Assembly (NCBI GenBank): GCA_040901765.1
Contig: JBBDYG010000130.1
Location: 1 to 56,822 of the forward strand
DNA from: JBBDYG01 sp040901765
Lineage (GTDB): Bacteria > Planctomycetota > Planctomycetia > Pirellulales > Lacipirellulaceae
Reading direction: 5' to 3'
DNA: 56,822 bases
Made by a program: the position numbers and the translations under genes
Notes under the pieces: model-generated
Databases searched by the model: none
What the model saw: the letters and a program-made list of their open reading frames with translations, nothing else
Told to the model about the DNA's origin: nothing
Shown here: positions 47,591 through 55,523 of the stretch, one piece after another
Layout of the letters: every line of letters begins with the position of its first letter
Position numbering within the stretch: position 1 is the first letter of the stretch

Positions 47591-49351
47591 ATGTCGCATG
47601 ACTCTGCCAGTAATACTGAGCACGACGACGGCGAATACATGGTCGTCGCGCGGCGCTACCGACCGCAGACATTTGACGAGTTAATCGGCCAGGAGCACGT
47701 CGCGCGGGCGCTGAAGCAGGCGATCTCTGCGCAACGCGTGGGGCACGCCTATCTGTTCACCGGCGCGCGAGGCGTGGGCAAAACCTCGGCTGCCCGAATT
47801 CTCGCCAAGGCGCTTAACTGCGTTCGCGGCCCCTCGGCTGTGCCCTGCAACGAGTGCGAAGTCTGCCGCAGCATCACCAGCGGCGATGACGTGGACGTTT
47901 TGGAAATTGACGGCGCCAGCAACCGCGGCATCGATGAAATTCGCCAACTGCGGCAGAACGTCGCCATCCGGCCGAGCCGGGTGCGGTTCAAAATATACAT
48001 CATCGACGAAGTCCACATGCTGACCAAGGAGGCTTTCAACGCGCTCCTAAAAACGCTCGAAGAGCCGCCCGAGCATGTGAAGTTTATTTTCGCTACGACC
48101 GAACCGAATAAGATTCCGATCACGATTCTTTCTCGCTGCCAGCGTTTCGATTTCGCCGGCGTCGATGCAAGCGCCATTGGCACGCGGCTTGCGCAGATTG
48201 CGGAAGCGGAGGGCGTGCAGATCGAGCCTGCCGCGGTTCAAATTCTTGCCGCCCGGGCGGCTGGCTCGATGCGCGACAGCCAGTCGTTGCTCGAGCAGTT
48301 GCTGGCGACCGCCGAGGGTGTAATAACGGCCCAGGATGTAAACCAGCTGTTGGGGATCGCCCCGGCAGAGCGGTTGAGCCGTTTGGCGGCGAACCTCGTG
48401 GACCGCAACGCCGCGGGTGCGCTGGGCGAATTGCAGGGCATGTTGCTCGCCGGAGCCGATGAGGGGCAGCTTGTAGACCAGTTGCTCGGCTACTTGCGCG
48501 ACGTGATGGCAACGGTCGTGGGCTGCGGGCCTGAGCAACTTTTGTTTGTCCTGCCAACTCAAGTCGACGAGGTCCGTCAGATCGGACAGCGACTTGGCAT
48601 CCAAACAGTGCTGGCGATCATACAAATTCTGGATCACACTGCGGCTCGGATGCGGGTGAGCGTCCAAGGGCGAATTCTGGCCGAGATGGCCATCGTGCGA
48701 ATCTGCGCCCTGCACGATCTCGACGACCTGGCGACGCTGGTGTCGGAACTGCGTTCAAGTGAAGGTGTATCGCCATCTCCTTCGCCACGCACGTCTCCCG
48801 CTTTGCCCGCATTAAAAAAAAACGGTGAGATTTCAAGCCTCGCCGAGTCATTCAAAGCGGCTACCGCTGCGCAAGCCGCCGAAACAGTCGTCGCCTCTCC
48901 GTCCCCCAGTACACCGCCATCGATAGCAATAGTTCCCGCGTCGCTGTCGCCCGAGAATTGCACGCAGATTTGGGAAGCCGCGCTCGGTCGTGTCGGCGGA
49001 CTACTGGCCGCCAATGCGGCGATGGCCATTGAAGTGTCCGCCATCGATGGCCGATTGCAGGTGGCATTTCGCTCGCGCGACGCCCTTTGCAAGGAACTGT
49101 GCGAGAAACCCGATCACCTGACGACACTCGTTGAGGCACTTCGGCACTGCCACGGCGGTCCGGTGCGGATAGAATTCGCGCTCAGGGATGACGACGCGGA
49201 TTCTGCAAAGCCGCCGATGGCAGCGAAGCACGTCTCGCGAAGGCAGATGCAGGCGGAGCTTTCCGAGCGGCCCTTCGTCCGCCGGGCGATGGAACTGTTC
49301 GACGTAGAACCTGGCAAGTTACGTTTTGTACCGGCTCAACAACAAAGCTAA
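47591..49351 (+). CDS. dnaX: DNA polymerase III gamma/tau subunit
   Basis: A 586-residue tau form. The clamp-loader AAA+ module comprises VVARRYRPQTFDELIGQEHVARAL, Walker A TGARGVGKTS (about 56-65), a four-Cys zinc module (CVRGPSAVPCNECEVC), Walker B KIYIIDEVHML and sensor TTEPNKIPITILSRCQRFDF. It is followed by the DnaX collar domain and a C-terminal tau region (CTQIWEAALGRVGGLLAANAAM). Near codon 408 the mRNA has A9 (48814-48822). A -1 shift there leads to a stop two codons later and would yield a gamma-like product of about 412 residues. It is followed closely by the ybaB-like gene. Confidence 0.96.
   Translation: MSHDSASNTEHDDGEYMVVARRYRPQTFDELIGQEHVARALKQAISAQRVGHAYLFTGARGVGKTSAARILAKALNCVRGPSAVPCNECEVCRSITSGDDVDVLEIDGASNRGIDEIRQLRQNVAIRPSRVRFKIYIIDEVHMLTKEAFNALLKTLEEPPEHVKFIFATTEPNKIPITILSRCQRFDFAGVDASAIGTRLAQIAEAEGVQIEPAAVQILAARAAGSMRDSQSLLEQLLATAEGVITAQDVNQLLGIAPAERLSRLAANLVDRNAAGALGELQGMLLAGADEGQLVDQLLGYLRDVMATVVGCGPEQLLFVLPTQVDEVRQIGQRLGIQTVLAIIQILDHTAARMRVSVQGRILAEMAIVRICALHDLDDLATLVSELRSSEGVSPSPSPRTSPALPALKKNGEISSLAESFKAATAAQAAETVVASPSPSTPPSIAIVPASLSPENCTQIWEAALGRVGGLLAANAAMAIEVSAIDGRLQVAFRSRDALCKELCEKPDHLTTLVEALRHCHGGPVRIEFALRDDDADSAKPPMAAKHVSRRQMQAELSERPFVRRAMELFDVEPGKLRFVPAQQQS
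48814..48822 (+). other. A9 slippage site in dnaX with immediate -1 stop
   Basis: The zero frame reads TTA AAA AAA AAC GGT GAG. After a -1 shift the frame is AAA CGG TGA. The run of nine A resembles the slippage sites that produce gamma from dnaX in Escherichia coli (ribosomal) and Thermus (transcriptional). Confidence 0.75.
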
Positions 49352-49388
49352 CCGCTCAGGCTGAGCTTTATAGAAGGGTGTAAAGACT

Positions 49389-49742
49389 GTGTTCAAAGGT
49401 CTGGGGAATATTGCCAGTATCATGAAGCAGGCCCAAGAGATGGGCAGCAAGATGCAGGCCATTCAGGAGGATCTGCGAACGAAGCGCACCACTGGCGCCG
49501 CGGGCGGCGGTCTAGTGGAGGTCGACATGAACGGCCTGGCCGACGTGCTTGCCGTGCGGATTGATCCCGAACTGGTCGCTAAAGGGGACCGGGAGATGAT
49601 CGAAGACCTGCTGCCCGCAGCCTTTAACGCCGCCCACCAACGCGCCAAACAGCTTCATACCGAGGCACTCCAACAGATTTCCGGGGGCCTCAACATCCCG
49701 GGCCTCAACGACGCTTTCTCCCAACTCGGCGAGAAGCCTTGA
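49389..49742 (+). CDS. YbaB/EbfC nucleoid-associated protein
   Basis: A 117-residue protein from GTG 49389. The alternative ATG at 49422 would remove the conserved FKGLGNIASIMKQAQEM start. Core: MQAIQEDLRTKRTTGAAGGGLVEVDMNGLADVLAVRIDPELV and EDLLPAAFNAAHQRAKQLHTEALQQISGG. It is a small dimeric DNA-binding protein. It follows dnaX by 37 bases, the usual arrangement; the recR gene that often comes next is absent here, and a 298-base gap without a recognisable gene precedes rpoN instead. Confidence 0.93.
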   Translation: MFKGLGNIASIMKQAQEMGSKMQAIQEDLRTKRTTGAAGGGLVEVDMNGLADVLAVRIDPELVAKGDREMIEDLLPAAFNAAHQRAKQLHTEALQQISGGLNIPGLNDAFSQLGEKP

Positions 49743-50040
49743 CGCATCGTCCCGGATGTGCGGGTTATAAGGATACCCCAGGTGCGCAAACCTGCATCCC
49801 TTATGCGTGTTTTTGCCGAGGTGTGCTAGCAGCCCCAGCGGATGCGAGAACTGGGCGAATACTCGTAGGCGTCCAATTCGCGGGGATTCGGGTAGTTTCC
49901 TTGAACCGTTTGACCGGAGTGCGCAGGCGGCAGTATGCTTAGAGTGAAGTAAACCGACCTTTGGGTACGAACCGGTGCCGCCAGCGTTGGTGGCCCGCGA
50001 CGCGACCGACCCCTCCTCACTCGAAGAACCGATTACCGCC

Positions 50041-51570
50041 ATGCGTTTGTCTCTTGGCCAGCACATGCAGATGGCTCAGAAGCAGGTGCTTGCACCGCGG
50101 ATGATCCAGTCGATGGAAATTCTGCAGCTTCCGATCATGGCGCTGCAGGAACGCATCGAGCAGGAGATGGAAGACAATCCGGTGCTCGATCAGGTCGAGG
50201 AAGCGGAAGAGACGGTCGAGGAGACCGAATTCGACGCAGCGGAGCCGGAGAATCCCAACGCGCTGGCCGACACCGAGCGCGAACTGGTGGTTCGCGACAA
50301 CGCGAACAACGAGGACGACTTCGAGCGTCTCCTCAACATGGCCGACAACCTGCCGGACGACTACGAGGAGCGTAGCCGGCCGTCGCGAGGACAGATTGAG
50401 GCCGAAGGAGACCGCCAGCACGATGCGATGGCCAACATGATCGCCCGGCCCGAGTCGCTGGCCGACTATCTGAGCCATCAACTCAGTTGGTTTGAACTCG
50501 ACGACGACGTCCGCCGGATGGCGGACCGATTGATTTACAGTCTCGATACGAATGGCTACCTCAAGTCGCCATTGCCGGAGTTGATACCTCCGCCGCCAAG
50601 CGATCTCAACGGTATCGCCGATGCCTATCGCGCGGCGCAACTGGCGCTAGCCGAAAAGGCGCTGACGGCCGTGCAGCATCTCGATCCACCGGGGGTTGGC
50701 GCACGGAATCTTCGTGAGTGCCTGCTTTTGCAACTCACGCCGGGCATGCCCTATTACGAAGAGCTGCGGACCTTGGTCGCCAATCATCTGGAAGACCTCG
50801 AGAACAACCGTTTGCCGATCATTGCCAAAAAGACCGGCTATTCGATCGAGCTGATCAACTTCGCCTGGGAAGAGTTGCGCAAACTGAAGCCCAAGCCCGG
50901 CGCCGATTTCGGCGAGACCAACGTACCTAGCGTTACGCCCGATGTGTTTGTCGAGCGCAATGAGGAGGGACAATACGAGATACGACTGGAGGATGGCCAG
51001 TTGCCATCGCTTTACATCAGTCCTTACTATCGCAGGCTCCTGCAGGATGCGGAAACCAATCAAGAAACTCGCGAGTACATCAAGCGGAAAATCAACTCGG
51101 CGCAATGGCTGATTGAATCGATCGAACAGCGCCGCAGTACCCTGACCCGCGTGTCGCAAGCGATTGTCGCCCATCAGACTCGCTTCCTGGACGACGGTCC
51201 CGAGTTCATCGAGCCGCTCAAGATGCAGCAAATTGCCGACAAGGTCGGCGTCCACGTGACGACCGTCAGCCGCGCGGTGGACGACAAATGGATTCAAACG
51301 CCCCGCGGCATCTTTCCGCTGAAGCGGTTCTTCGTCGGCGGCACCACGACAGCCGAAGGCGAGGAAGTCGCCTGGGACACCGTCCGGCTTAAGCTTCAGG
51401 AAATCGTTGACGGCGAGGACAAGAAAAATCCCCTCAGCGACGACGCCTTGGTCGAGGAACTGGCCAAGCACGGCATCACCGTCGCCCGCCGCACCGTTAC
51501 CAAGTACCGCAAGGCAATGAGCATCCCCAGCAGCCGGCAACGCCGGGATTGGTCGCAGGCGGCGAAGTAG
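50041..51570 (+). CDS. rpoN: RNA polymerase sigma-54 factor
   Basis: A 509-residue protein from ATG 50041, because family members begin about 15 residues before QKQVLAPRM; the frame opens earlier at 49975. Region I: QMAQKQVLAPRMIQSMEILQLPIMALQERIEQEMEDNPVL. An acidic region II follows (residues 50-110). The core-binding region includes LADYLSHQLSWFELDDDVRRMADRLIYSLDTNGYL and LDPPGVGARNLRECLLLQL. The HTH region is MQQIADKVGVHVTTVSRAVDDKW. The RpoN box is ARRTVTKYRKAMSIPSSRQRR. It directs polymerase to -24/-12 promoters with AAA+ activators. I found no convincing -24/-12 site in the window. Confidence 0.96.
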   Translation: MRLSLGQHMQMAQKQVLAPRMIQSMEILQLPIMALQERIEQEMEDNPVLDQVEEAEETVEETEFDAAEPENPNALADTERELVVRDNANNEDDFERLLNMADNLPDDYEERSRPSRGQIEAEGDRQHDAMANMIARPESLADYLSHQLSWFELDDDVRRMADRLIYSLDTNGYLKSPLPELIPPPPSDLNGIADAYRAAQLALAEKALTAVQHLDPPGVGARNLRECLLLQLTPGMPYYEELRTLVANHLEDLENNRLPIIAKKTGYSIELINFAWEELRKLKPKPGADFGETNVPSVTPDVFVERNEEGQYEIRLEDGQLPSLYISPYYRRLLQDAETNQETREYIKRKINSAQWLIESIEQRRSTLTRVSQAIVAHQTRFLDDGPEFIEPLKMQQIADKVGVHVTTVSRAVDDKWIQTPRGIFPLKRFFVGGTTTAEGEEVAWDTVRLKLQEIVDGEDKKNPLSDDALVEELAKHGITVARRTVTKYRKAMSIPSSRQRRDWSQAAK

Positions 51571-51588
51571 AAGGGAAGAGATTCATTC

Positions 51589-51822
51589 ATGACGACAGCC
51601 GAAGTGAAGTCACTGCACCAAGCGAAGCCGTTTCGGCCATTTACGATTCATTTAGCCGATGGCGAGAAATTGCCGGTCAAGAGCCCGGAGTTTATGTGGA
51701 TTACCCCCGGCGGACGGACAATCATCGTGGGCCATGACGACGGTGAAATGTCGATTATCGATTTGCTTCTCGTCACGCAAATTACGACCGGCAACGGACG
51801 GACGGCGCGGCGAAAGGTGTGA
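51589..51822 (+). CDS. small conserved hypothetical protein
   Basis: A 77-residue protein 18 bases after rpoN, with GGAAGAG upstream of its ATG, so probably in the same transcript. The sequence KPFRPFTIHLADGEKLPVKSPEFMWITPGGRTIIVGHDDGEMSIIDLLLVTQI resembles a recurrent bacterial small-protein family (FRPF.I.LADG....V..PEF....GRT..V) with no known function. It is predicted to be a small soluble beta-rich protein. Confidence 0.75.
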   Translation: MTTAEVKSLHQAKPFRPFTIHLADGEKLPVKSPEFMWITPGGRTIIVGHDDGEMSIIDLLLVTQITTGNGRTARRKV

Positions 51823-51825
51823 ACC

Positions 51826-52209
51826 GTGAGAGCGCATTTTAGGTTTTCGCGAGTTCTATCGGATCGTGCCGGCGCGCTGTTGGTGATTCAGGCTTATATC
51901 TTGTTTGCGTGCTGGGGCTTCCTCTTAGGTACCGAACGAAACTCAACGCCGATCGGACTGCTCCTGGCGCTGATGATCGCAGCCACGGTCTCACTGTGGT
52001 GCGTTCTTGACGGTTCCTCGCGCGGACAGCCCGTGGTCTATTCGTTCCGCTGGCTGCTTTTTCTTCTCTGGCCGGCAGGTGTGCCCGCCTATCTTGTATG
52101 GTCACGCCGGTGGCTGGGTTTCCTTCTGGCACTGGCCAATGTACTTCTAGCGTATGCGGTGACGTTGCTTGGATTCTGTGTTGGATATTATGCGGGCATG
52201 AATCGGTAG
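51826..52209 (+). CDS. small polytopic membrane protein
   Basis: A 127-residue protein from GTG 51826, 3 bases after the previous stop and so probably co-transcribed. Four hydrophobic segments are visible (AGALLVIQAYILFACWGFLL, GLLLALMIAATVSLWCVL, WLLFLLWPAGVPAYLVW, WLGFLLALANVLLAYAVTLLGFCVGYYAG). I recognise no family. It ends 34 bases before the convergent PH-domain gene. Confidence 0.7.
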   Translation: MRAHFRFSRVLSDRAGALLVIQAYILFACWGFLLGTERNSTPIGLLLALMIAATVSLWCVLDGSSRGQPVVYSFRWLLFLLWPAGVPAYLVWSRRWLGFLLALANVLLAYAVTLLGFCVGYYAGMNR

Positions 52210-52243
52210 ACTCCGTTCTCCGCTCGTTCGCCGGCTCCATCGT

Positions 52244-52888
52244 TTACACCGCCTCAATATGCAGCCCCCGCCGCCGGCGCTCTTTGCGGCGTTCGTCGTC
52301 GATAACTCCGGCTACTTCGCGCACGCGGTCGATGCCCGGTATCGCGAACTTGGGGTGCGTCGTATCACTGGAGTTAATCTGTATCGTTCCAACGTCGAGC
52401 ATTCGCTCGACGGGACCCTGCGTGACTGTAACGTCGTCGATATCAATCAACTCCACGCGATCGGTCGTCCGCCACAAGAGGCCATGCTGGTGGATGAATC
52501 GTTGACTTGTGAGTTCGTAGTTCACGCTATACCGGCGGTACAAATACGTCAGCGCGAGTGCGACCCATACAAGCAGTACGCCGCCGATCAAGATCCACCA
52601 CCCCATCGCATCTTGAAGAAACATCACACCGCAGACCACCGCGAGGAGCGTTGCCACACCACCGCCAATCCACGAGCCGATCATCGCCTTGGGCGAATAG
52701 CTGCCTTGCCATAGCGGCTGCTCCGTATCGACGCCTCGCTGACGAGTGGCCGCAGCTTGGCTGAAACGATCGCGTGCCGTTGGCTCGGCATCAGTCGCGT
52801 TCGCAGCATCGGCGGTGAGTTGGTTGCCGCATTTGGGGCAGTAGAGGCTCTTCGCATCGGCTTCTGCTCCACATTGTTCACATCGCAT
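52244..52888 (-). CDS. zinc-ribbon and bacterial PH (bPH2) domain membrane protein
   Basis: A 214-residue protein. It has an N-terminal zinc ribbon (CEQCGAEADAKSLYCPKCG, two CXXC pairs). Two close membrane helices follow at about residues 70-115 (MIGSWIGGGVATLLAVVCGVMFL, WWILIGGVLLVWVALALTYLY). The bPH2 domain is YSVNYELTSQRFIHQHGLLWRTTDRVELIDIDDVTVTQGPVERMLDVGTIQINSSD. It is probably anchored in the inner membrane with the PH domain in the cytoplasm. Role unknown. Confidence 0.85.
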   Translation of the reverse strand: MRCEQCGAEADAKSLYCPKCGNQLTADAANATDAEPTARDRFSQAAATRQRGVDTEQPLWQGSYSPKAMIGSWIGGGVATLLAVVCGVMFLQDAMGWWILIGGVLLVWVALALTYLYRRYSVNYELTSQRFIHQHGLLWRTTDRVELIDIDDVTVTQGPVERMLDVGTIQINSSDTTHPKFAIPGIDRVREVAGVIDDERRKERRRRGLHIEAV

Positions 52889-52962
52889 CGTTTAGTTCTC
52901 CCTCGCTGTCAGGCGTCGTCACTGGCGGTCGATTATAGTGCGTCCGCCACGGCGCGTCTGCC

Positions 52963-53067
52963 GGGCAGTAGGCAGACGGCAGTCGGCAAACGGCAGTGAA
53001 GAGCAACAAGAAACAGGAAGCGGGGGACAGTGCGCAGTGTTTGCATTCCCAAATCCCAAATCCCAAA
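52963..53067. repeat. two heptamer arrays upstream of nrdR
   Basis: 52963-52997: GGGCAGT, AGGCAGA, CGGCAGT, CGGCAAA, CGGCAGT. 53047-53067: TCCCAAA x3. Two different heptamer types within 105 bases, in the gap between the PH-domain gene and nrdR. Confidence 0.85.
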
Positions 53068-53143
53068 TGTCGCCGCGGCAACATCGTGGCCAAAGTTCGC
53101 GTCCGCGCCTGTGCGCCGCCCGTGCTTGGTGTATAGTTGGCCT

Positions 53144-53617
53144 ATGAAGTGCCCGTTTTGCCAGGCCGACAACGATCGGGTAATCGACTCCCGCGCGAGC
53201 CACGACGGCGCCGCGATCCGCCGCCGCCGGGAATGCAATTCGTGCCAACGCCGCTACACCACCTACGAGCGGCCGGAAGAAACGACCATTAAGGTCATTA
53301 AGAAGGATGGCTCCCGGGTTCCCTTCTCGCGGGAGAAGATCAAAAAAGGCCTAGAGCGAGCCTGCTGGAAGCGACCCATCAGCACGCGACAGATCGACGC
53401 CGCCGTGCAGGCGATCGAAAACGATGTATACTCGTCGTTCGAAACGGAAATCGAAACTCGTGAATTGGGGCTGGTGGTGATGGAACATCTCCGCGATCTC
53501 GACGAAGTGGCGTTCGTGCGGTTCGCCAGCGTCTATCGGCAGTTCAAAGACGTTCACGATTTCTTCGAGGAACTGCGGCCGATGCTCGAAAACGCGAGTC
53601 GCAAGACGCCGCGGTAG
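53144..53617 (+). CDS. nrdR: transcriptional repressor NrdR
   Basis: A 157-residue protein from ATG 53144; the family begins MKCPFC, and the upstream open frame runs through heptamer repeats. The zinc ribbon is CPFC at residues 3-6 with CNSC near 31. The ATP-cone domain follows (VIKKDGSRVPFSREKIKKGLERACWKRPISTRQIDAAVQAIENDVYSSFETEIETRELGLVVMEHLRDLDEVAFVRFASVYRQFKDV). It senses nucleotide status and represses ribonucleotide reductase genes. Those genes are not in the window. Confidence 0.96.
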   Translation: MKCPFCQADNDRVIDSRASHDGAAIRRRRECNSCQRRYTTYERPEETTIKVIKKDGSRVPFSREKIKKGLERACWKRPISTRQIDAAVQAIENDVYSSFETEIETRELGLVVMEHLRDLDEVAFVRFASVYRQFKDVHDFFEELRPMLENASRKTPR

Positions 53618-53688
53618 TTCCGTTCCAAGCGCCTGGTCCGCTGGACACCCCTCGTTGCGCGACCTAAAATCGTCGAGGTATCCGATCT

Positions 53689-53761
53689 GGGGCGGTAGCT
53701 CAGTTGGGAGAGCGCTGCGTTCGCAATGCAGAGGTCGAGGGTTCGACTCCCTTCCGCTCCA
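53689..53761 (+). tRNA. tRNA-Ala (anticodon CGC)
   Basis: 73 bases. The acceptor GGGGCGG pairs with CCGCTCC and has the G3:U70 pair of alanine tRNAs. The D arm is AGCTCAGTTGGGAGAGC. The anticodon stem CTGCG/TGCAG encloses the loop TTCGCAA, anticodon CGC. The T arm is GAGGGTTCGACTCCC and the discriminator is A. CCA is not encoded. Its 3' end is the probable integration site of the element that follows. Confidence 0.97.
53742..53761. other. probable attachment site (tRNA 3' end)
   Basis: The T-arm and acceptor 3' strand of tRNA-Ala(CGC), beginning TTCGACTCCC. Tyrosine integrases commonly recombine at this part of a tRNA gene, and the integrase starts 110 bases further on. The matching direct repeat at the far end would lie outside the window. 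Confidence 0.6.
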
Positions 53762-53870
53762 CTTAAAAGCAAGCGTTTTTCGATGACCGCTTGCTAAATC
53801 TGTGTAGTTTTCTACACGGTACTACACGGTTCGGCCTTTTCCCAAGCTATCCTTTGGGGGAGTCCGAACT

Positions 53871-54944
53871 ATGCGAAATCCGCAACCTTGGTTACGAAAA
53901 TCGACCGGCACTTGGCACGTCTGGTTCAACGGCAAGCAGCGGTATCTTGGCAGGGATGAAGCCGCCGCCTTTGAGAAGTTTCGTCGCATGGCGCAATCGG
54001 GCGTCACGGGCGAATACACGGTTCGCCAAGTCGTTCAGGCGTATTGGAAATGGGCCAAGCGCAACCTTGCCGAATCGACCTGCACTCGCCGCAAGCCGAT
54101 TCTGGAATCGTTCAGCCGGGCCATGCGACCATCGCTAAAGGCCGATGCCCTTCGCGCGATGCACGTCCAAGACTGGCTGGACGAGCGCCGCAAGATAACA
54201 TCCGTCCCGAAGGGAAAGCGCGGCGAGAAACAGGCGACGGCCAAGCCGCTAAGCCCGACCACGATTGGCGATTACATCACGCTGATTAAGGGGGTAATGA
54301 ATTGGGCCAAGGGCATGGGGTACATCGACCGCAATCCAATTGACGGTATGCCGAAGCCATCGGCCAACGTGCGGCAAGACTTCCTACCCGTGGATACATG
54401 GCAAAGGGTCTTGGAACTGGCCACCGATGAAGCATTCCGCGATTACCTGACCGTCATGCTGGCGAGCGGTGCCCGACCCGTCGAAATGGGTAGGTTTGAG
54501 GCAAAGCACCTGACGGGCAATCGCCTGATCCTGCCCATAAGGCAATCCAAGGGCCGTAGGCGCTCGCGCGTCGTCTACCTGCCCGATGAAGCGCTGGCCA
54601 TCGTCAACCGCCTTGTGGCCCAATATCCCACGGGTAGGCTATTCCGCAATTCGGACGGCAACCCGTGGAACAAAGATTCGATCCGCTGCCGGTTCCGGCG
54701 GCTCAAGCGTGAACTGAAAATGCCGACCCTCACGGCAACCACGCTTCGGCATTCCTACGCCCATCATCGTTTATCGAGCGGTCAAGATTCTTTGACGGTC
54801 AGCAAGCTAATGGGCCACGTCGATACCCGGATGCTCGCAACACGCTATGGGCACCTGGACGCCAATGCGAATTACATGACCGAAGCCGCTAACGGAGTAT
54901 CGTTTCCAAGTCTGCCAGCCGTTTCGCCAAATCCCGTGGTCTGA
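53871..54944 (+). CDS. tyrosine recombinase / integrase
   Basis: A 357-residue protein. An N-terminal Arm-like part (PWLRKSTGTWHVWFNGKQRYLGRDEAAAFEKFRRM) is followed by a SAM-like core-binding domain (VVQAYWKWAKRNLAESTC, YITLIKGVMNWAKGMGYIDRNPIDGM). The catalytic domain contains LASGARPVEMGRF (Arg), the Lys in RQSKGRRRSR, TTLRHSYAHHRL (Arg; Thr replaces the first His of the HxLR motif), LMGHVDTRM (His) and ATRYGHLDAN (Tyr nucleophile). Its 3' end overlaps the convergent HTH gene by 56 bases. It lies directly after tRNA-Ala, as expected for a site-specific integrase. Confidence 0.94.
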   Translation: MRNPQPWLRKSTGTWHVWFNGKQRYLGRDEAAAFEKFRRMAQSGVTGEYTVRQVVQAYWKWAKRNLAESTCTRRKPILESFSRAMRPSLKADALRAMHVQDWLDERRKITSVPKGKRGEKQATAKPLSPTTIGDYITLIKGVMNWAKGMGYIDRNPIDGMPKPSANVRQDFLPVDTWQRVLELATDEAFRDYLTVMLASGARPVEMGRFEAKHLTGNRLILPIRQSKGRRRSRVVYLPDEALAIVNRLVAQYPTGRLFRNSDGNPWNKDSIRCRFRRLKRELKMPTLTATTLRHSYAHHRLSSGQDSLTVSKLMGHVDTRMLATRYGHLDANANYMTEAANGVSFPSLPAVSPNPVV

Positions 54945-55188
54945 TTCGGATAGCCTTACCGACTCGCGTAACGGGCAAACCATCTTCGATCATGCGATAG
55001 ACGGTGCGCTCGCCGATGTTGTACCGCTTGGCGGCTTGCTTGACGGTCAGGTAATCGACGGGGCTAAATGGCGGCGGTTCGTCAGTCCGGCTTGACTGTA
55101 CCTGGGCCAGCACCAATGTTGCAGCCGCTTCGGCGCTGCCGGTCAAGCCTTTGTACTCGTCGAAAAGCGTTTTGATCGTAGGACTCAT
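54889..55188 (-). CDS. excisionase-like helix-turn-helix protein
   Basis: A 99-residue protein. The C-terminal half is a MerR/Xis-type HTH_17 domain: YLTVKQAAKRYNIGERTVYRMIEDGLPVTRVGKAIRIRPRDLAKRLADLE. The N-terminal half is helical without known motif. It converges with and overlaps the integrase end, an arrangement in which transcription of one can interfere with the other. It is probably a recombination directionality factor or regulator. Confidence 0.85.
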   Translation of the reverse strand: MSPTIKTLFDEYKGLTGSAEAAATLVLAQVQSSRTDEPPPFSPVDYLTVKQAAKRYNIGERTVYRMIEDGLPVTRVGKAIRIRPRDLAKRLADLETILR

Positions 55189-55274
55189 GGTTGCCGTTCA
55201 TAGTTTCGCCACCACCCGTTTTCTATCGGACCCCTGATAATACGCTGACTGTTGTTTCGCTTTCTGCGCTGGCC

Positions 55275-55523
55275 TTATCCAGAATTGAACACGGGGATTT
55301 CAAGTTGACTTCCGATCCCATCTAGTGCTGGGCCAATCGGGGCCGTCGCGGGATGGGGGCTGCCGGCTGGTGTTGCCCGCGCGGGCTTTCGCTTGCGGAA
55401 ACGAAGATCGGCCAGCGGCACCTTGCAGAATGGGCAGGTTGTCGCATAGCGGCGAAGTTCTTGCTTGCCACACTTCATGCAATACTTCCCCGAAATGCAG
55501 TGCGTTGCTGGATCGTATTTCAT
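55275..55523 (-). CDS. small zinc-ribbon protein of the element
   Basis: An 82-residue protein from ATG 55523, which overlaps the stop of the preceding ATPase gene as ATGA (55523-55520). An upstream in-frame ATG at 55670 lies inside the ATPase gene and is rejected. Two CXXC pairs (CMKC and CPFC) about 14 residues apart, preceded by another Cys, suggest one zinc ribbon; the tail is Pro/Ala-rich. Function unknown; it is translationally coupled to the ATPase. Confidence 0.7.
   Translation of the reverse strand: MKYDPATHCISGKYCMKCGKQELRRYATTCPFCKVPLADLRFRKRKPARATPAGSPHPATAPIGPALDGIGSQLEIPVFNSG

Noticed and set aside
53030..53143. Longer start for nrdR
   Set aside because: The extra residues come from TCCCAAA heptamers and the family begins at MKCPFC.
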